In this document: positions 1 through 8,967 of the stretch, in pieces
How positions within the stretch are numbered: position 1 is the first letter of the stretch
Layout of the letters: each line of letters opens with the position of its first letter
Source of the DNA: Acidimicrobiia bacterium
Lineage (GTDB): Bacteria > Actinomycetota > Acidimicrobiia > Acidimicrobiales > Poriferisodalaceae
Assembly (NCBI GenBank): GCA_022821985.1
Contig: JAJECP010000039.1
Coordinates: 62,001 to 126,000, forward strand
DNA length: 64,000 bases
Direction: 5' to 3'
Translations under genes and position numbers: made by a program
Notes under the pieces: generated by a model
Seen by the model: the letters and a program-made list of their open reading frames with translations, nothing else
Told to the model about the DNA's origin: nothing
Database searches by the model: none

Positions 1-503
1 CCGGCCACGCCCTCACGCTGGCCGCGGATCACCCCGAGGCTGCCGCCGGCAAGGCGTACAACATCAGCGACGAGCACACCCTCACTGCCCGCCAGACCAT
101 CGAGGTCATCGCGGCTGCGCTGGACGTCGAGCTCGACATTGTGAGTCTTCCCGAGGAACTCGCGACGCCGGCCCGCCCCTTCCTCGGCGAGGAGAACTCG
201 CTGCACCGGGCCATGTCCCCCGACCTGATGATCGCCGAGCTCGGCTACCGCGACAAGGTCGGCGTGGTCGACGCCGTTGGCATGACGGCCCGCGACCTGT
301 ATGAGAATCCGGTCCGGCGCGGCAGCACGAAGGAGCGGCGCATGCAGGATCCCTTCGACTACGACGCCGAGGACGCCATCATCGACGCGTACCGGTCCTC
401 CATCGGCAAAGCTGCCGAGTTGGCTGCGGCCTACGACCCCGACTTCCGGGGCCGGTACAGCCCCGGCTCAGACGACTGGCGCCTGGTCGACGCCAAGAAC
501 TGA
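1..503 (+). CDS. NAD-dependent epimerase/dehydratase, C-terminal part (5' end outside window)
   Basis: The reading frame is open from position 3 to the TGA at 501-503, so only about 166 C-terminal residues are present. They begin GHALTLAADHPEAAAGKAYN and read like the substrate-binding half of an extended SDR/NAD-dependent epimerase: an 'AAGKAYNISDE' strand followed by a helix and a 'MSPDLMIAELGY' segment. The nucleotide-binding Rossmann motif would lie upstream and is not visible, so the substrate cannot be assigned. The family acts in the cytoplasm on NDP-sugars or related carbonyl compounds. Confidence 0.7.
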   Translation, partial: GHALTLAADHPEAAAGKAYNISDEHTLTARQTIEVIAAALDVELDIVSLPEELATPARPFLGEENSLHRAMSPDLMIAELGYRDKVGVVDAVGMTARDLYENPVRRGSTKERRMQDPFDYDAEDAIIDAYRSSIGKAAELAAAYDPDFRGRYSPGSDDWRLVDAKN

Positions 504-631
504 CCACGCTGTCGCTGCCTCAGCCAGCCCTGGCACCGTCGCCGCGACGCCGACCCCGCGTCCGGCCGGCGGACCTGCGTCACTAGCCTGAACGCCGACC
601 GCACAGCGTCCGAAATGAGGTGCTGCATAAC

Positions 632-1486
632 GTGCGCAACACGGCCAAGACCACCGTTCTTCTGGCTGGCCTCGCCGGCCTGATCCTGTGGATCGGCAGC
701 TTCTGGGGCCAAGGCGGCCTCACGATCGCCGTCATCTTCGGCTTGGCCGTGGTGGGCGGCAGTTACTGGTTCAGCGACAAGCTCGCGATCCGCTCGGCCC
801 GAGCCCAAGAGGTCCAGCCGCACCAGCTTCCCGACTACTGGCGGATCATGCAGGAGCTGACCACGCTGTCGGGCCTGCCGATGCCGCGTCTGTACGTCTC
901 GCCCGACCCGCAGCCCAACGCCTTCGCCACCGGCCGTAATCCTCGCAACGCCGCCGTCTGCGTGACCGAAGGACTCATCCGCAACCTCAGCTGGTACGAG
1001 ATCCGCGGTGTGCTGGCCCACGAGATGGCACACATCCGCAACCGTGACATTCTCATCGGTTCGGTAGCTGCCGCGGTGGCCACGATCATCACGTTTGCGG
1101 CCCGCATGGCACAGTTCGCCTTGATCTTCGGCGGCGGCAGAGGTGACGGCGACCGGAACCCGTTCGGCGAGATCCTGCTCATCATCCTGGCGCCGATCGC
1201 CGCGTTGCTGCTGCAGATGGCCATCAGCCGCAGTCGCGAGTACCAGGCAGACCGCACTGCTGCCCGCCTGATCGGCGACGGCGAGCCGCTGGCCCGGGCG
1301 CTCGAGAAGCTCGACGTGGCCTCCAAGACCGTGCCGAGCCTGGCCGATCCGAACCAGGCCCAGATGTACATCGCGAACCCGCTGGCCAGCCGCCGCATGG
1401 GCTTCAAGGGGCTGTTCACGACGCACCCGCCGATGGAGGAGCGCATCCGCCGCCTGCGGGACGGCTCCTGGCAAGAAACGATCTGA
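632..1486 (+). CDS. htpX: HtpX-type M48 membrane zinc metalloprotease
   Basis: M48 proteases of this type degrade damaged or misfolded membrane proteins. The sequence shows N-terminal hydrophobic segments (about residues 8-45), the zinc motif HEMAH at about 130-134, two further hydrophobic segments (about 143-165 and 178-198), and the downstream zinc-ligand region SREYQAD near residue 203. The length (284 aa) is normal. I chose the GTG at 632 (MRNTAKTTVLL) because a GAGG lies about 11 bases upstream and HtpX proteins commonly begin with this M-x-N-x-x-K-T pattern. An in-frame GTG at 620 would add four residues but overlaps the Shine-Dalgarno. The gene converges on yajQ, 51 bases away. Confidence 0.9.
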   Translation: MRNTAKTTVLLAGLAGLILWIGSFWGQGGLTIAVIFGLAVVGGSYWFSDKLAIRSARAQEVQPHQLPDYWRIMQELTTLSGLPMPRLYVSPDPQPNAFATGRNPRNAAVCVTEGLIRNLSWYEIRGVLAHEMAHIRNRDILIGSVAAAVATIITFAARMAQFALIFGGGRGDGDRNPFGEILLIILAPIAALLLQMAISRSREYQADRTAARLIGDGEPLARALEKLDVASKTVPSLADPNQAQMYIANPLASRRMGFKGLFTTHPPMEERIRRLRDGSWQETI

Positions 1487-1537
1487 GCCTGGCGAACAGC
1501 CGTCGAATGCCGGCTGGCTGCTCGATGCAGGCCGGTG

Positions 1538-2026
1538 TCAGTCGCGGAAGTTCTCGAACTGCAGGGGGACGTCGAAGTCGCCGGCCTTCAGCTCGGCGAT
1601 GACGGCCTGCAAGTCGTCACGCTTCTTTGACATCACCCGAAGCTGATCGCCCTGGGTCTGCGATTGCACGCCCTTGATGCCGAGACCCTTGATGAACTTG
1701 TTGAGCTCGCGTGCCCGGTCCGACGAGATGCCGGCCTGCAGGGCAGCGGCCTGGCGCACTGAGCCGCCTGAGGCCTCCTCGACGTTGCCGTAGTGGACGG
1801 CCTTCAGGCTGACCTGGCGGCGCACCAGCTTCTCTTCCAGCACCTGGCGCATCGCCGTGAGGCGATCCTCGGTGCTCGACCGCATGTTGATGGCGCCCTC
1901 GCCCAGCTCCACGGCACTGCCCGTGTTGCGGAAGTCGTAACGGTTGGCGATCTCACGGGACGCCTGATCCACGGCGTTGCGGATCTCCTGCATGTCCACC
2001 TTGGAGACAACGTCAAATGAAGCCAT
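1538..2026 (-). CDS. yajQ: YajQ-family nucleotide/cyclic-di-GMP-binding protein
   Basis: The 162-residue protein begins MASFDVVSKVDMQEIRNAVD and contains the family-typical stretches ANRYDFRNTGS and IKGLGIKGVQSQTQGDQLRV, covering two ferredoxin-like halves. Length matches the family (about 160-165 aa). Members bind nucleotides, and in some proteobacteria they act as cyclic-di-GMP effectors; the role in actinomycetes is uncertain. It is a single gene, convergent with htpX and divergent from the downstream tRNA-Tyr. Confidence 0.9.
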   Translation of the reverse strand: MASFDVVSKVDMQEIRNAVDQASREIANRYDFRNTGSAVELGEGAINMRSSTEDRLTAMRQVLEEKLVRRQVSLKAVHYGNVEEASGGSVRQAAALQAGISSDRARELNKFIKGLGIKGVQSQTQGDQLRVMSKKRDDLQAVIAELKAGDFDVPLQFENFRD

Positions 2027-2077
2027 GACCGCAACCTAGCGAGGAGCCGCGAAATTGTCGTTATGCGCCTGGCCGGG

Positions 2078-2105
2078 TTGCTGCGATGGCGTCGCGCTTT
2101 AGGCT
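2078..2105 (+). promoter_or_regulatory. Candidate promoter for tRNA-Tyr
   Basis: TTGCTG (2078-2083) and TAGGCT (2100-2105) are separated by 16 bases. The -10 ends 13 bases before the mature tRNA 5' end, a usual distance for a tRNA promoter. Confidence 0.45.
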
Positions 2106-2118
2106 TTGCTGCTCATCT

Positions 2119-2203
2119 GGGTCGGTGCCCGAGCGGACAAAGGGAGCGGGCTGTAAACCCGTCGGCTTCGCCTACGGAGGTTCGAATCCTCCCCGGCCCA
2201 CCA
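2119..2203 (+). tRNA. tRNA-Tyr (GTA), CCA encoded
   Basis: This is an 85-nt class II tRNA. The acceptor stem GGGTCGG pairs with CCGGCCC with one T-G wobble. The anticodon loop is CTGTAAA (anticodon GTA). A long variable arm precedes the T arm GGAGG-TTCGAAT-CCTCC, and the encoded ACCA end is present. The long variable arm with a GTA anticodon identifies bacterial tRNA-Tyr. Confidence 0.95.
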
Positions 2204-2222
2204 GCGCGCAGCACACTGCCCC

Positions 2223-2999
2223 TCAACGGCCGGCGGAGTAGCCGCCGTCGATGGGGTAGAGGCTGCCGGTGATGTAGCTGGCCTCGTCGGATGCCAGGAA
2301 TGCCACCAGCGCGGCGACTTCGTGGGGCTCGCCGTAGCGCTGAGCCGGCAGGCGCTCGGCCATCGTCTTGCGGACGTCGTCGGCGTTCTCGCCGCCGATG
2401 AATGTCTCGAGTGAGCGCATCATGCGCGTCTCGATCGGCGCCGGGCAGACAGCGTTCACGCGCACCCCTGATGTGGCCAGCTCGAGCGCTGCGGACTTGG
2501 TGAGCCCGGCCACGGCGTGCTTGCTCGCCGAGTACGGCGAGATGCCTCGTGATCCGAATAGCCCGGCAACCGACGCCGTGTTCACGATGGCACCTCCGCC
2601 CCCGGCGATCATGGCCGGGACGGCGTACTTGATGCCCAGCCACACACCGCGCACGTTGACCGCGATGACCTGATCAAAATCGTCTTCGGGATAGTCGACC
2701 ATCGGGTAGTAGGTGCCTTCGATGCCGGCGTTGTTGAACAGCACATCGACGCGGCCGAAGTTGTCCATGGCCGCGTGCACATAGCCGGCGACTTCGTCAG
2801 ACTTCGTCACATCGGCCCCGACCGCCAGCGCTGTGCCGCCTGCCGATTCGGCCGCCGCCACGGCCGCGCCCAAGTCGGTCGTGGCCAGATCCACCGCCAC
2901 AACTGTCGCCCCCTCGGACGCGAACCGCTCGCACGCCGCCAGCCCGATCCCGCCGGCCGCCCCCGTCACGATCGCCACCCGTCCCGTGAACCTGCTCAT
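2223..2999 (-). CDS. SDR-family NAD(P)-dependent oxidoreductase
   Basis: This is a classical short-chain dehydrogenase of 258 aa. It has the cofactor motif TGAAGGIG at residues 12-19, NNAG near 89-92, catalytic Ser143 and the YSASK motif (Tyr156, Lys160), and the C-terminal ITGSLYPIDGGYSAGR seen in many alcohol/3-oxoacyl reductases. The ATG at 2997-2999 is preceded by a strong GGAGG. The substrate is not identifiable. It lies 98 bases downstream of a hotdog-fold protein on the same strand and may share its transcript, which would suit acyl-CoA metabolism; that link is inference. Confidence 0.88.
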   Translation of the reverse strand: MSRFTGRVAIVTGAAGGIGLAACERFASEGATVVAVDLATTDLGAAVAAAESAGGTALAVGADVTKSDEVAGYVHAAMDNFGRVDVLFNNAGIEGTYYPMVDYPEDDFDQVIAVNVRGVWLGIKYAVPAMIAGGGGAIVNTASVAGLFGSRGISPYSASKHAVAGLTKSAALELATSGVRVNAVCPAPIETRMMRSLETFIGGENADDVRKTMAERLPAQRYGEPHEVAALVAFLASDEASYITGSLYPIDGGYSAGR

Positions 3000-3097
3000 G
3001 ACGCCTCCTCGCTTGCCTGCGGCGGGCTCGTGACGCTCGGCTCGCGCCCCGCCGCGCCGGCCGCCGACCGTACTGCCGTGACGGATCCAGCGCGGCG

Positions 3098-3610
3098 CTA
3101 GTCGGCGTGGCGGGTGAGGATCATTCGGGTGGGGGAGTAGACCATCACGAGGTTGCCGTGCTGGTTGAACACCTCGTTGCGGGTGGTCACGATGCCGCGG
3201 TCGCCGCGTGAAGTGAGGCGAGCGGCGGTGACCTCGGCCACCACTTGGAGCGTGTCGCCGACGAACGTGGGGCCTTTCACCTCGACGGTGGCGCCGAGGT
3301 AGGCCACGCCGGTGCCGGCGATGGCGCCACCGCTGATCACCAATCCCTCGGCCAGCGACATCACGAGGCTGCCTGGCACCAGCCGCCCGCTGTAGCCGGC
3401 GCGCTCGGCGGCGGTGGCATCCAGGAACAGGCCCTCGCCAAAGCCGAACTGGGTGGCGTACACCACCAGGTCGGTCTCGGTGATGGTTCGTCGACTCGTG
3501 CTCCAGCGTTTGCCGACCGGCTGCTCGTCGAAGGTCCAGCCCCGGTGTGGCTGGGGCGGCAGCCCCGGGATGACTCCCGAATCGCCGCTGTCGCTGTGAT
3601 CGTCGCTCAT
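3098..3610 (-). CDS. MaoC-like/FAS1-type hotdog-fold dehydratase-domain protein
   Basis: The 170-residue protein carries a single hotdog domain, with an N-terminal GKRWSTSRRTITETDLVVYA segment, a central GRLVPGSLVMSLAEGL helix and a strand series GPTFVGDTLQVVAEV typical of MaoC/R-hydratase relatives. Family members hydrate enoyl-CoA or act on other acyl-CoA thioesters. The start at 3610 is supported by GGGAGGCG directly upstream. It is divergent from the PhyH dioxygenase (104 bases apart) and co-directional with the SDR downstream. Confidence 0.8.
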   Translation of the reverse strand: MSDDHSDSGDSGVIPGLPPQPHRGWTFDEQPVGKRWSTSRRTITETDLVVYATQFGFGEGLFLDATAAERAGYSGRLVPGSLVMSLAEGLVISGGAIAGTGVAYLGATVEVKGPTFVGDTLQVVAEVTAARLTSRGDRGIVTTRNEVFNQHGNLVMVYSPTRMILTRHAD

Positions 3611-3714
3611 ATCGCCTCCCTGCCCCGAGTCTGGCAGTGCGACCTCTGGCAATGCAGTGCTTCCATCGTGTTGACTTGCATTGTCCAGGTGACGTTGGGG
3701 CAGAGGGGACGACG

Positions 3715-4548
3715 ATGAGCGACACGGTTCTGGACCGGCCGGCACACGACCTCGTGGACGACGACACGATCGAGCGGTTCCGCACCGACGGCGTGGTGGC
3801 GCTGCGCAACGTCGTCGCCGACGCATGGGTGGAGCGGCTGCGCGGCGGCGTCGCCGACGAGATGGCCAACCCCAGCCCCACGGCACACAACTACGAGTCC
3901 ACCGGTTTCTTCGGCTCGCTGGATCTGTGGCGCTTCCACTCGCTCTTCGAAGAGTTCGTCACCCAGTCCCGGCTCGGCGAGCTGGCGGCCGCCATGTTCG
4001 GCTCGCCCGTCGTGCGCATGTACTACGACCAGCTGTTCGTCAAGGAACCCGGTTCCAGCCAGCCGGTGCCGTGGCACAACGACCAGCCGTACTGGCCGAT
4101 CTCGGGCCGGCAGGTGATGTCGTTCTGGATCGCGCTCGACACCGTCGACGTCACCAACGGCAGGGTGGAGTACGTCAGGGGCTCGCACGCTTGGGACCGC
4201 TGGTTCCAGCCACGCACCTTCGCCCCGACGAACGCCCACGACTACGAGCGCAACCCCGACTACGAGCTCATGCCCGACATCGAGGCCGACCGCGACAGCT
4301 ACGACATCATCTCGTTCGATCTCGAACCGGGTGACGCGGTGGCCTTCTGGGCCATGATCCTGCACGGCTCGCAGGGCAACGCGAACCAGGGCCGGGCGCG
4401 GCGCGGCTACGCCGCCCGCTACATCGGCACCGACGTCCGCTACGACCCTCGCATCGGCACCGCCCAGGCGCTGCACGTGGAGGGACTGGCGGCGGGCTCA
4501 ACGATGGAATTGGATCGCTATCCGGTGGTCTGGCCCCGCTCGGCCTGA
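3715..4548 (+). CDS. Phytanoyl-CoA dioxygenase (PhyH) family protein
   Basis: This is a predicted Fe(II)/2-oxoglutarate-dependent hydroxylase of 277 aa. The metal-binding HxD is H121-N-D123 in PWHNDQPYWP, and the distal histidine is H217 in WAMILHGSQGN. The intervening jelly-roll strands (FWIALDTVDVTNGRVEYVRG) match the family. The ATG at 3715 follows AGAGGGG with good spacing. PhyH enzymes hydroxylate acyl-CoAs or small secondary metabolites; the substrate is unknown here. It is convergent with the large LysM/Calx-beta gene. Confidence 0.88.
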   Translation: MSDTVLDRPAHDLVDDDTIERFRTDGVVALRNVVADAWVERLRGGVADEMANPSPTAHNYESTGFFGSLDLWRFHSLFEEFVTQSRLGELAAAMFGSPVVRMYYDQLFVKEPGSSQPVPWHNDQPYWPISGRQVMSFWIALDTVDVTNGRVEYVRGSHAWDRWFQPRTFAPTNAHDYERNPDYELMPDIEADRDSYDIISFDLEPGDAVAFWAMILHGSQGNANQGRARRGYAARYIGTDVRYDPRIGTAQALHVEGLAAGSTMELDRYPVVWPRSA

Positions 4549-4649
4549 TCCGGCGGCCGGCCCGACAGGCGGGGCTGCGGCCCGACTGACCGCGCCGGAG
4601 TCGTCAACCCGGCGACGCAACCGTTGAACAGGGTGGGTCGACGCCTTGG

Positions 4650-4692
4650 GGCGGCTGGCTCGTCGCCTCAGCCTGAGCCGGCTTCAGCCGCC
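4650..4692. terminator. Candidate bidirectional terminator stem at a convergent junction
   Basis: GGCGGCTG (4650-4657) pairs with CAGCCGCC (4685-4692), and an inner GCTC (4658-4661) pairs with GAGC (4675-4678), leaving a six-base asymmetric bulge. It sits between the PhyH gene and the convergent LysM/Calx-beta gene and overlaps the latter's stop codon. No T tract follows on either side. Confidence 0.35.
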
Positions 4693-7600
4693 GACCGGAA
4701 TGCGCAGCAGCCAGCCCGGAGCGATCCGGTCGCCGTGGACGAACGTCTGGCCGTTCGCTTGACGCTGGCCTCGGTTGGCCACCACGATGCGGTTGTACAG
4801 GCTGCCGTCGCCGTAGATGCGCTGCGCGATGCCGCTGAGCATGTCGCCGCTCATGACGCAGTAGGTGACGTAGGCCATCTTGGCGGCCGACGCGAGCGAC
4901 GGTGCAGCGATCGGCAGCGGCACGCGCAGCACCCAGCCGGCGCGGATCATGTCGGCGCTGGTGAACGTGTAGCCGTCGCTCATGCGGCGGCCGCGGTTGG
5001 CAGTGAAGATGTGTCGGTAGGCCTCGTCGTCGCGGTAGAAGGTGAGCGCGATGCTGCTGAGCGTGTCGCCGGGCCGCACGGTGTACAGCACGAAGTAGCC
5101 GTCAGCGGTCCGAGTGACGGTGCCGAGTGATTCCGGATCGACGACATGGCCGTCATCGGCTGTGCCTGCATCACCGTCATCGGCGCCGTCGGTGCCTGAA
5201 CCGTCGGTCTCTGTGTCGGTGCCATCTAGGTCGCTGCGGTCGCCATCCCCGTCTTCGGCTGTGCCTGCATCACCTTGATCGGCGCCGTCGCCGTCGGTCT
5301 CCGGATCGGCTTCCGTCGTGCCGGTGCCGTCGTCGGGATCCTGTCTGTCGCCGCCCGGGCCGTCATCAGATTCGGCTGGTGCGGCATCGGGATCGCCCAG
5401 CGAAACCACCTCGGCGGTGCCCTGCGGGCGGATCGTCACCACCGAGCCTCCGGCGAACGAGCGGTCGCCGATGGTGACGGTCAACGTGACGGTGGTGTCG
5501 GTGGTGCTGGTGTCGAGCGAGGTCACCCGAATCGCCGCGTCGGTGTCACGGCGTGGAAGGTCGAACACCACGCGTCGCGGGTTGTCGCCGAGCGAGACCC
5601 ACCCGTCACCCACGTCGGCGTCGACGGTGTAGTCGGTTCCCAGCACCGCGGTGCTGTCGATCTCGATGAACACCCGTACGATGCTCGACACCGAACGTTC
5701 CAATTCGACGGTCATCTCGCTGGATTCGCCCAAAGCGATGCTGTCTTGGCTCGCGTCGCCCAAGGTCAGATCGACTATTGGCCGGACGGTCTGCCCCGAC
5801 GACGCACCCCCGGCATCGCTGGACGAGGAGGTGTCTGTCGAAGGCGTGGAAGGCCCGATCGGCTGTGGGTCGTTGTCCTGTTGCTGGTCGTCCACGACCG
5901 GTGCCGGGGAATCGTCGTCGGTGATGGTGATGGTGGTCTTCTTGGGGGTGCCGAGCGAGTAGCCGCTGCCGGCAGTAAGCGTGATGGTGATCGATTCGCC
6001 GTCGTCGTCGATGCTGTCGTCGAGGATGGCGACGGAGATGGTGCCGCTCGACGACCCGCCAGCGAAACTGAGGGAGCTTCCGAGGGCGGTGTAGTCGCTG
6101 CCCGGGGTGGCGGTGCCGCCGACGGTGTAGCCGATGGTGAGGCCGCCTTGGGGTGCGGGCGAGTCGAGGCTGACGGCAACACTCAGGCTGCGGCTGCCAG
6201 CCGCTTCGCCGCCCGTGTAGTTCGTCGAGCCGACAGTGGCAACTGGCACCACCTGCTGCTTCGTTGACGGCGCGGTGTCGTCGTCGCCGACTTGGACATC
6301 AACGCTCGCGATATTGAGAGTGCCGGTGTAGCCGTTGCCGTCGCCGCTGGAGATGGTGTGCGAGATCGTGGCGGTGCGTTTGTCGCCCGGGTTGTCGACG
6401 TTGTCGTCGACGCCTCGGACGGTCACCGTCTGGGGTGTATTCCAGTCCTGGGCGGTGAAGGTCAGGTGCTCGACGGCGCTGAACACCCCGTCCGTCTTGC
6501 TGCCGACTCGTGCGGCGTATCCCTCAGTGGGGACGGAAATCTGCGCTCTGATCGTCACGCTGCCGGCCGGCCGGTTGTCGAGCACCACGGTGTAGTCCTC
6601 CTCGCCGCTGTTCTCCGCGACGGTCACGGAGGTCTTCGAGACGGTCACCCCAGGCGTCGCGCCGGTGTCGTCGTCGGTGATGGTGATGGTGTGGATCTTG
6701 GTGGCGCCGAGCGTGTAGCCACTGCCCGCTGTCAGCGTCAGTATGACGGTCTCTTCCGACTCGGTGGTGCTGTCGTCGGTGAAGTCGACCGGAATTGTCA
6801 CGAAGCGGGTGAAGGCGGGCACGGCGACGGTGGCAGTGGCATTCGTCACGCCGGTGATGCTGTAGTCGCTGTTGAGGGTTGCCGTGCCGGACAGGCTGTA
6901 GTGGACGGTGGTGTCAGAGGCGGGAACCGGATCGACGGTCAGATACACGAGTTCGGTGCCGGCGCTCTCTGCCCGCTTGTGACCGTCGGGATCAGAGCCG
7001 TTGCTGTAGTCGTCGGGTGCCGCTCTCTGGAACCTCACCACCGGCTGCGACGGTGCCTGCGTGTTGTCGGCGATGGTGATGGTGGCGCTCGTGTTGAGTC
7101 CCAGCCGGTAGCCGCTGCCAGCGGAAAGCGTGACAGTGAAGGTCTCGTTGCCTTCGCTGCTGTCGGTGTCGTTGAGTGCTGTGAAGTACACATAGCCGAT
7201 GGACTCTGTACGTCCGCTTGGGATCCGGAAGGTCTGTTTGGACGGCGGCGCGAAGTCTTCGCCGGAGGTGGCCGTACCGCCCGAGACCGTCCAGGCGACG
7301 TCGATGTCTGCCGCGGGCGCCCTGTTGACGTACACGATGAACCGCGCTCGCTGCGGGTCGCTGTTCTCGCTGATGGTGGTGTGATCGACCGAGAGGCTCA
7401 CCCGGGGAAGCGCGTTGGTCTCGTCGTCGGTGAGGAGGATCTGGGCCGGGTTGACGGTGACGCCGCTGAGTGTTCCCGAGACGGTCACGGTCTCGTCGGC
7501 ATTGCTGGTGTTGTTGTCCGTGGGGTTCAGCGTGAACGTGCCCGTGGCCGATCTCTGGCCCGACGGGATAGCGATATTGAACGAGAAGGGGTTGGCAGCG

Positions 7601-8832
7601 AAGCCGACGGCATTGCTGGTGCCCGAACCGGCGACCGACACAGCCACGGTCTTCGCCTGCTCGAAGGTGACGCCGTTCGCCACCGCGGCGGTCACGGTCA
7701 CGGTCGGGCTGGCGGCGACGTCCTCGCTGACCTCGGTCACGTCGACACTGAGGTCGATGGCAGCATTCGCAGCGTCGTCGTCGGACACAGTGGCAGTGAC
7801 CGCCCGTTCCTTGCCCTGGTATCTCGTGTCCGACGATGCGACGGCATGGGTGATGTTCGCCGAGCGTCTGCCGTCTGTGTTCACGACGCTGTCGTCGACG
7901 CCGGTCACGGTCACCGCCTGAGGCGTGCTCCAGTTCTGCGGGGTGAACGTGAGCGTTGCCGAGGCGCCCGCCGCGCCGTTCGTCTTGACCGTGGCCGCCG
8001 CCGGGTTCGCAGACTTGGCAGTCACCGTCACGTCGTGCGAGGGCGCCAGCGTCAGCGCCACCGTGTAGGTGTCGGTGCCGCCGTTCTCCGCAACCGTCGT
8101 GTTGCCGCCTGACTGGGCGATCGTCAGTCGTTCCTTCCACAGCGATCTGTCCCGGACCTTGGTCGCGTCGTATTTCGGGCTGCCGGCCGTGCCGCCCGCG
8201 CTCACGCCAGTGATCCGCACGCCGATGGACCCGATCGTCGACGTGTGCAGCATCCCGATCTGGCCGGACTTCTCGCTGCAGGCATAGTCGGGGTGCAGCG
8301 CCTGTGCAGGCCATTTGGCGAATTGCGCAGGCACGTCGCGATCGTTGTTTTCCCAGTGGTCCGGCGGGTTGTGGTACGGCTTGCCGCTGTCAGCGGAGTT
8401 CTTGCAGAACGGCCCGAATGAACTGCCGTTCAGCTTGTATTTCGGGGCATCGGTGTCACTGGTCCATCGGAACTGCATGTCCTTGCGGAGGCCGATGTCG
8501 ACCACGGCGCTCGTCTGCCCAGCGGGAATGATGATCGTCCGGCCCAAGACGCCTTGGTCGCTGCCATTGCCGCCGTGGGTGTTGTGAGTCTCGGTGATGC
8601 TGTAGGTGACAGTGAGGTCTTGCGCGGGCGCTGGCTTGGCCGTGAAGGTGAATGAGGCCGTGGCCCCTTCGTAGACCCAGTCCTCGTGGGCGGCCACGGT
8701 GACCTGCGAGTTGGTGTTGGCGCCGACGGGCGGGGCGAGAGGCACCAGCACAGCGGCCGCGGTTGCCAGCGCCAGCAGCGCTGCGGACCGACCTCGCGGC
8801 GTGTGCCGATGGGCCTGCGAAGGGTGGATCAT
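4684..8832 (-). CDS. Large secreted Calx-beta repeat protein with two C-terminal LysM domains
   Basis: The predicted product is 1382 aa. Residues 1-38 form a signal peptide (basic RGR, hydrophobic LLALATAAAVLVPLAPP, Ala-rich cleavage region). The long middle consists of repeated beta-sandwich units whose ends read GSGYxLG...TITITDDD, the Calx-beta signature, interleaved with FTPQNWSTPQAVTVTGVDD-type strands. An Asp/Glu/Gly/Thr-rich linker covers about 1140-1240. Two LysM units follow at about 1246-1306 (YTVRPGDTLSSIA) and 1321-1382 (YCVMSGDMLSGIA). LysM binds peptidoglycan, so the C-terminus probably anchors the protein to the wall while the Calx-beta part projects outward as an adhesin-like surface protein. 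I chose the ATG at 8832 because AGGAG lies eight bases upstream; an upstream in-frame start at 8871 has none. Confidence 0.82.
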   Translation of the reverse strand: MIHPSQAHRHTPRGRSAALLALATAAAVLVPLAPPVGANTNSQVTVAAHEDWVYEGATASFTFTAKPAPAQDLTVTYSITETHNTHGGNGSDQGVLGRTIIIPAGQTSAVVDIGLRKDMQFRWTSDTDAPKYKLNGSSFGPFCKNSADSGKPYHNPPDHWENNDRDVPAQFAKWPAQALHPDYACSEKSGQIGMLHTSTIGSIGVRITGVSAGGTAGSPKYDATKVRDRSLWKERLTIAQSGGNTTVAENGGTDTYTVALTLAPSHDVTVTAKSANPAAATVKTNGAAGASATLTFTPQNWSTPQAVTVTGVDDSVVNTDGRRSANITHAVASSDTRYQGKERAVTATVSDDDAANAAIDLSVDVTEVSEDVAASPTVTVTAAVANGVTFEQAKTVAVSVAGSGTSNAVGFAANPFSFNIAIPSGQRSATGTFTLNPTDNNTSNADETVTVSGTLSGVTVNPAQILLTDDETNALPRVSLSVDHTTISENSDPQRARFIVYVNRAPAADIDVAWTVSGGTATSGEDFAPPSKQTFRIPSGRTESIGYVYFTALNDTDSSEGNETFTVTLSAGSGYRLGLNTSATITIADNTQAPSQPVVRFQRAAPDDYSNGSDPDGHKRAESAGTELVYLTVDPVPASDTTVHYSLSGTATLNSDYSITGVTNATATVAVPAFTRFVTIPVDFTDDSTTESEETVILTLTAGSGYTLGATKIHTITITDDDTGATPGVTVSKTSVTVAENSGEEDYTVVLDNRPAGSVTIRAQISVPTEGYAARVGSKTDGVFSAVEHLTFTAQDWNTPQTVTVRGVDDNVDNPGDKRTATISHTISSGDGNGYTGTLNIASVDVQVGDDDTAPSTKQQVVPVATVGSTNYTGGEAAGSRSLSVAVSLDSPAPQGGLTIGYTVGGTATPGSDYTALGSSLSFAGGSSSGTISVAILDDSIDDDGESITITLTAGSGYSLGTPKKTTITITDDDSPAPVVDDQQQDNDPQPIGPSTPSTDTSSSSDAGGASSGQTVRPIVDLTLGDASQDSIALGESSEMTVELERSVSSIVRVFIEIDSTAVLGTDYTVDADVGDGWVSLGDNPRRVVFDLPRRDTDAAIRVTSLDTSTTDTTVTLTVTIGDRSFAGGSVVTIRPQGTAEVVSLGDPDAAPAESDDGPGGDRQDPDDGTGTTEADPETDGDGADQGDAGTAEDGDGDRSDLDGTDTETDGSGTDGADDGDAGTADDGHVVDPESLGTVTRTADGYFVLYTVRPGDTLSSIALTFYRDDEAYRHIFTANRGRRMSDGYTFTSADMIRAGWVLRVPLPIAAPSLASAAKMAYVTYCVMSGDMLSGIAQRIYGDGSLYNRIVVANRGQRQANGQTFVHGDRIAPGWLLRIPVGG

Positions 8833-8967
8833 GCGTCGGCTCCTGAGGGGGTCAGAAATGCGATCCTGCAAAATGACGACAAGTACCGCGACGGGCGCGA
8901 TCTGTCAATGGCAAAGACGCAGCCCACCGGTCACAATGGCCGTATGGACGAAACGAGGGGCAACGCA

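Noticed and set aside
1497..1516. Short stem CAGCCG/CGGCTG between htpX and yajQ as a terminator
   Set aside because: Only six base pairs with an eight-base loop and no T tract; expected by chance in GC-rich DNA.
2223..3890. A single 555-codon frame joining the SDR gene with upstream sequence
   Set aside because: The upstream part overlaps the hotdog-protein gene in another frame. The SDR has its own strong ribosome binding site and a normal start at 2999.
6292..8112. A 606-codon open frame on the plus strand across the Calx-beta region
   Set aside because: It reads the complement of the repeat protein. The composition (Val, Asp, Gly, His) mirrors the repeats and no family is recognisable.
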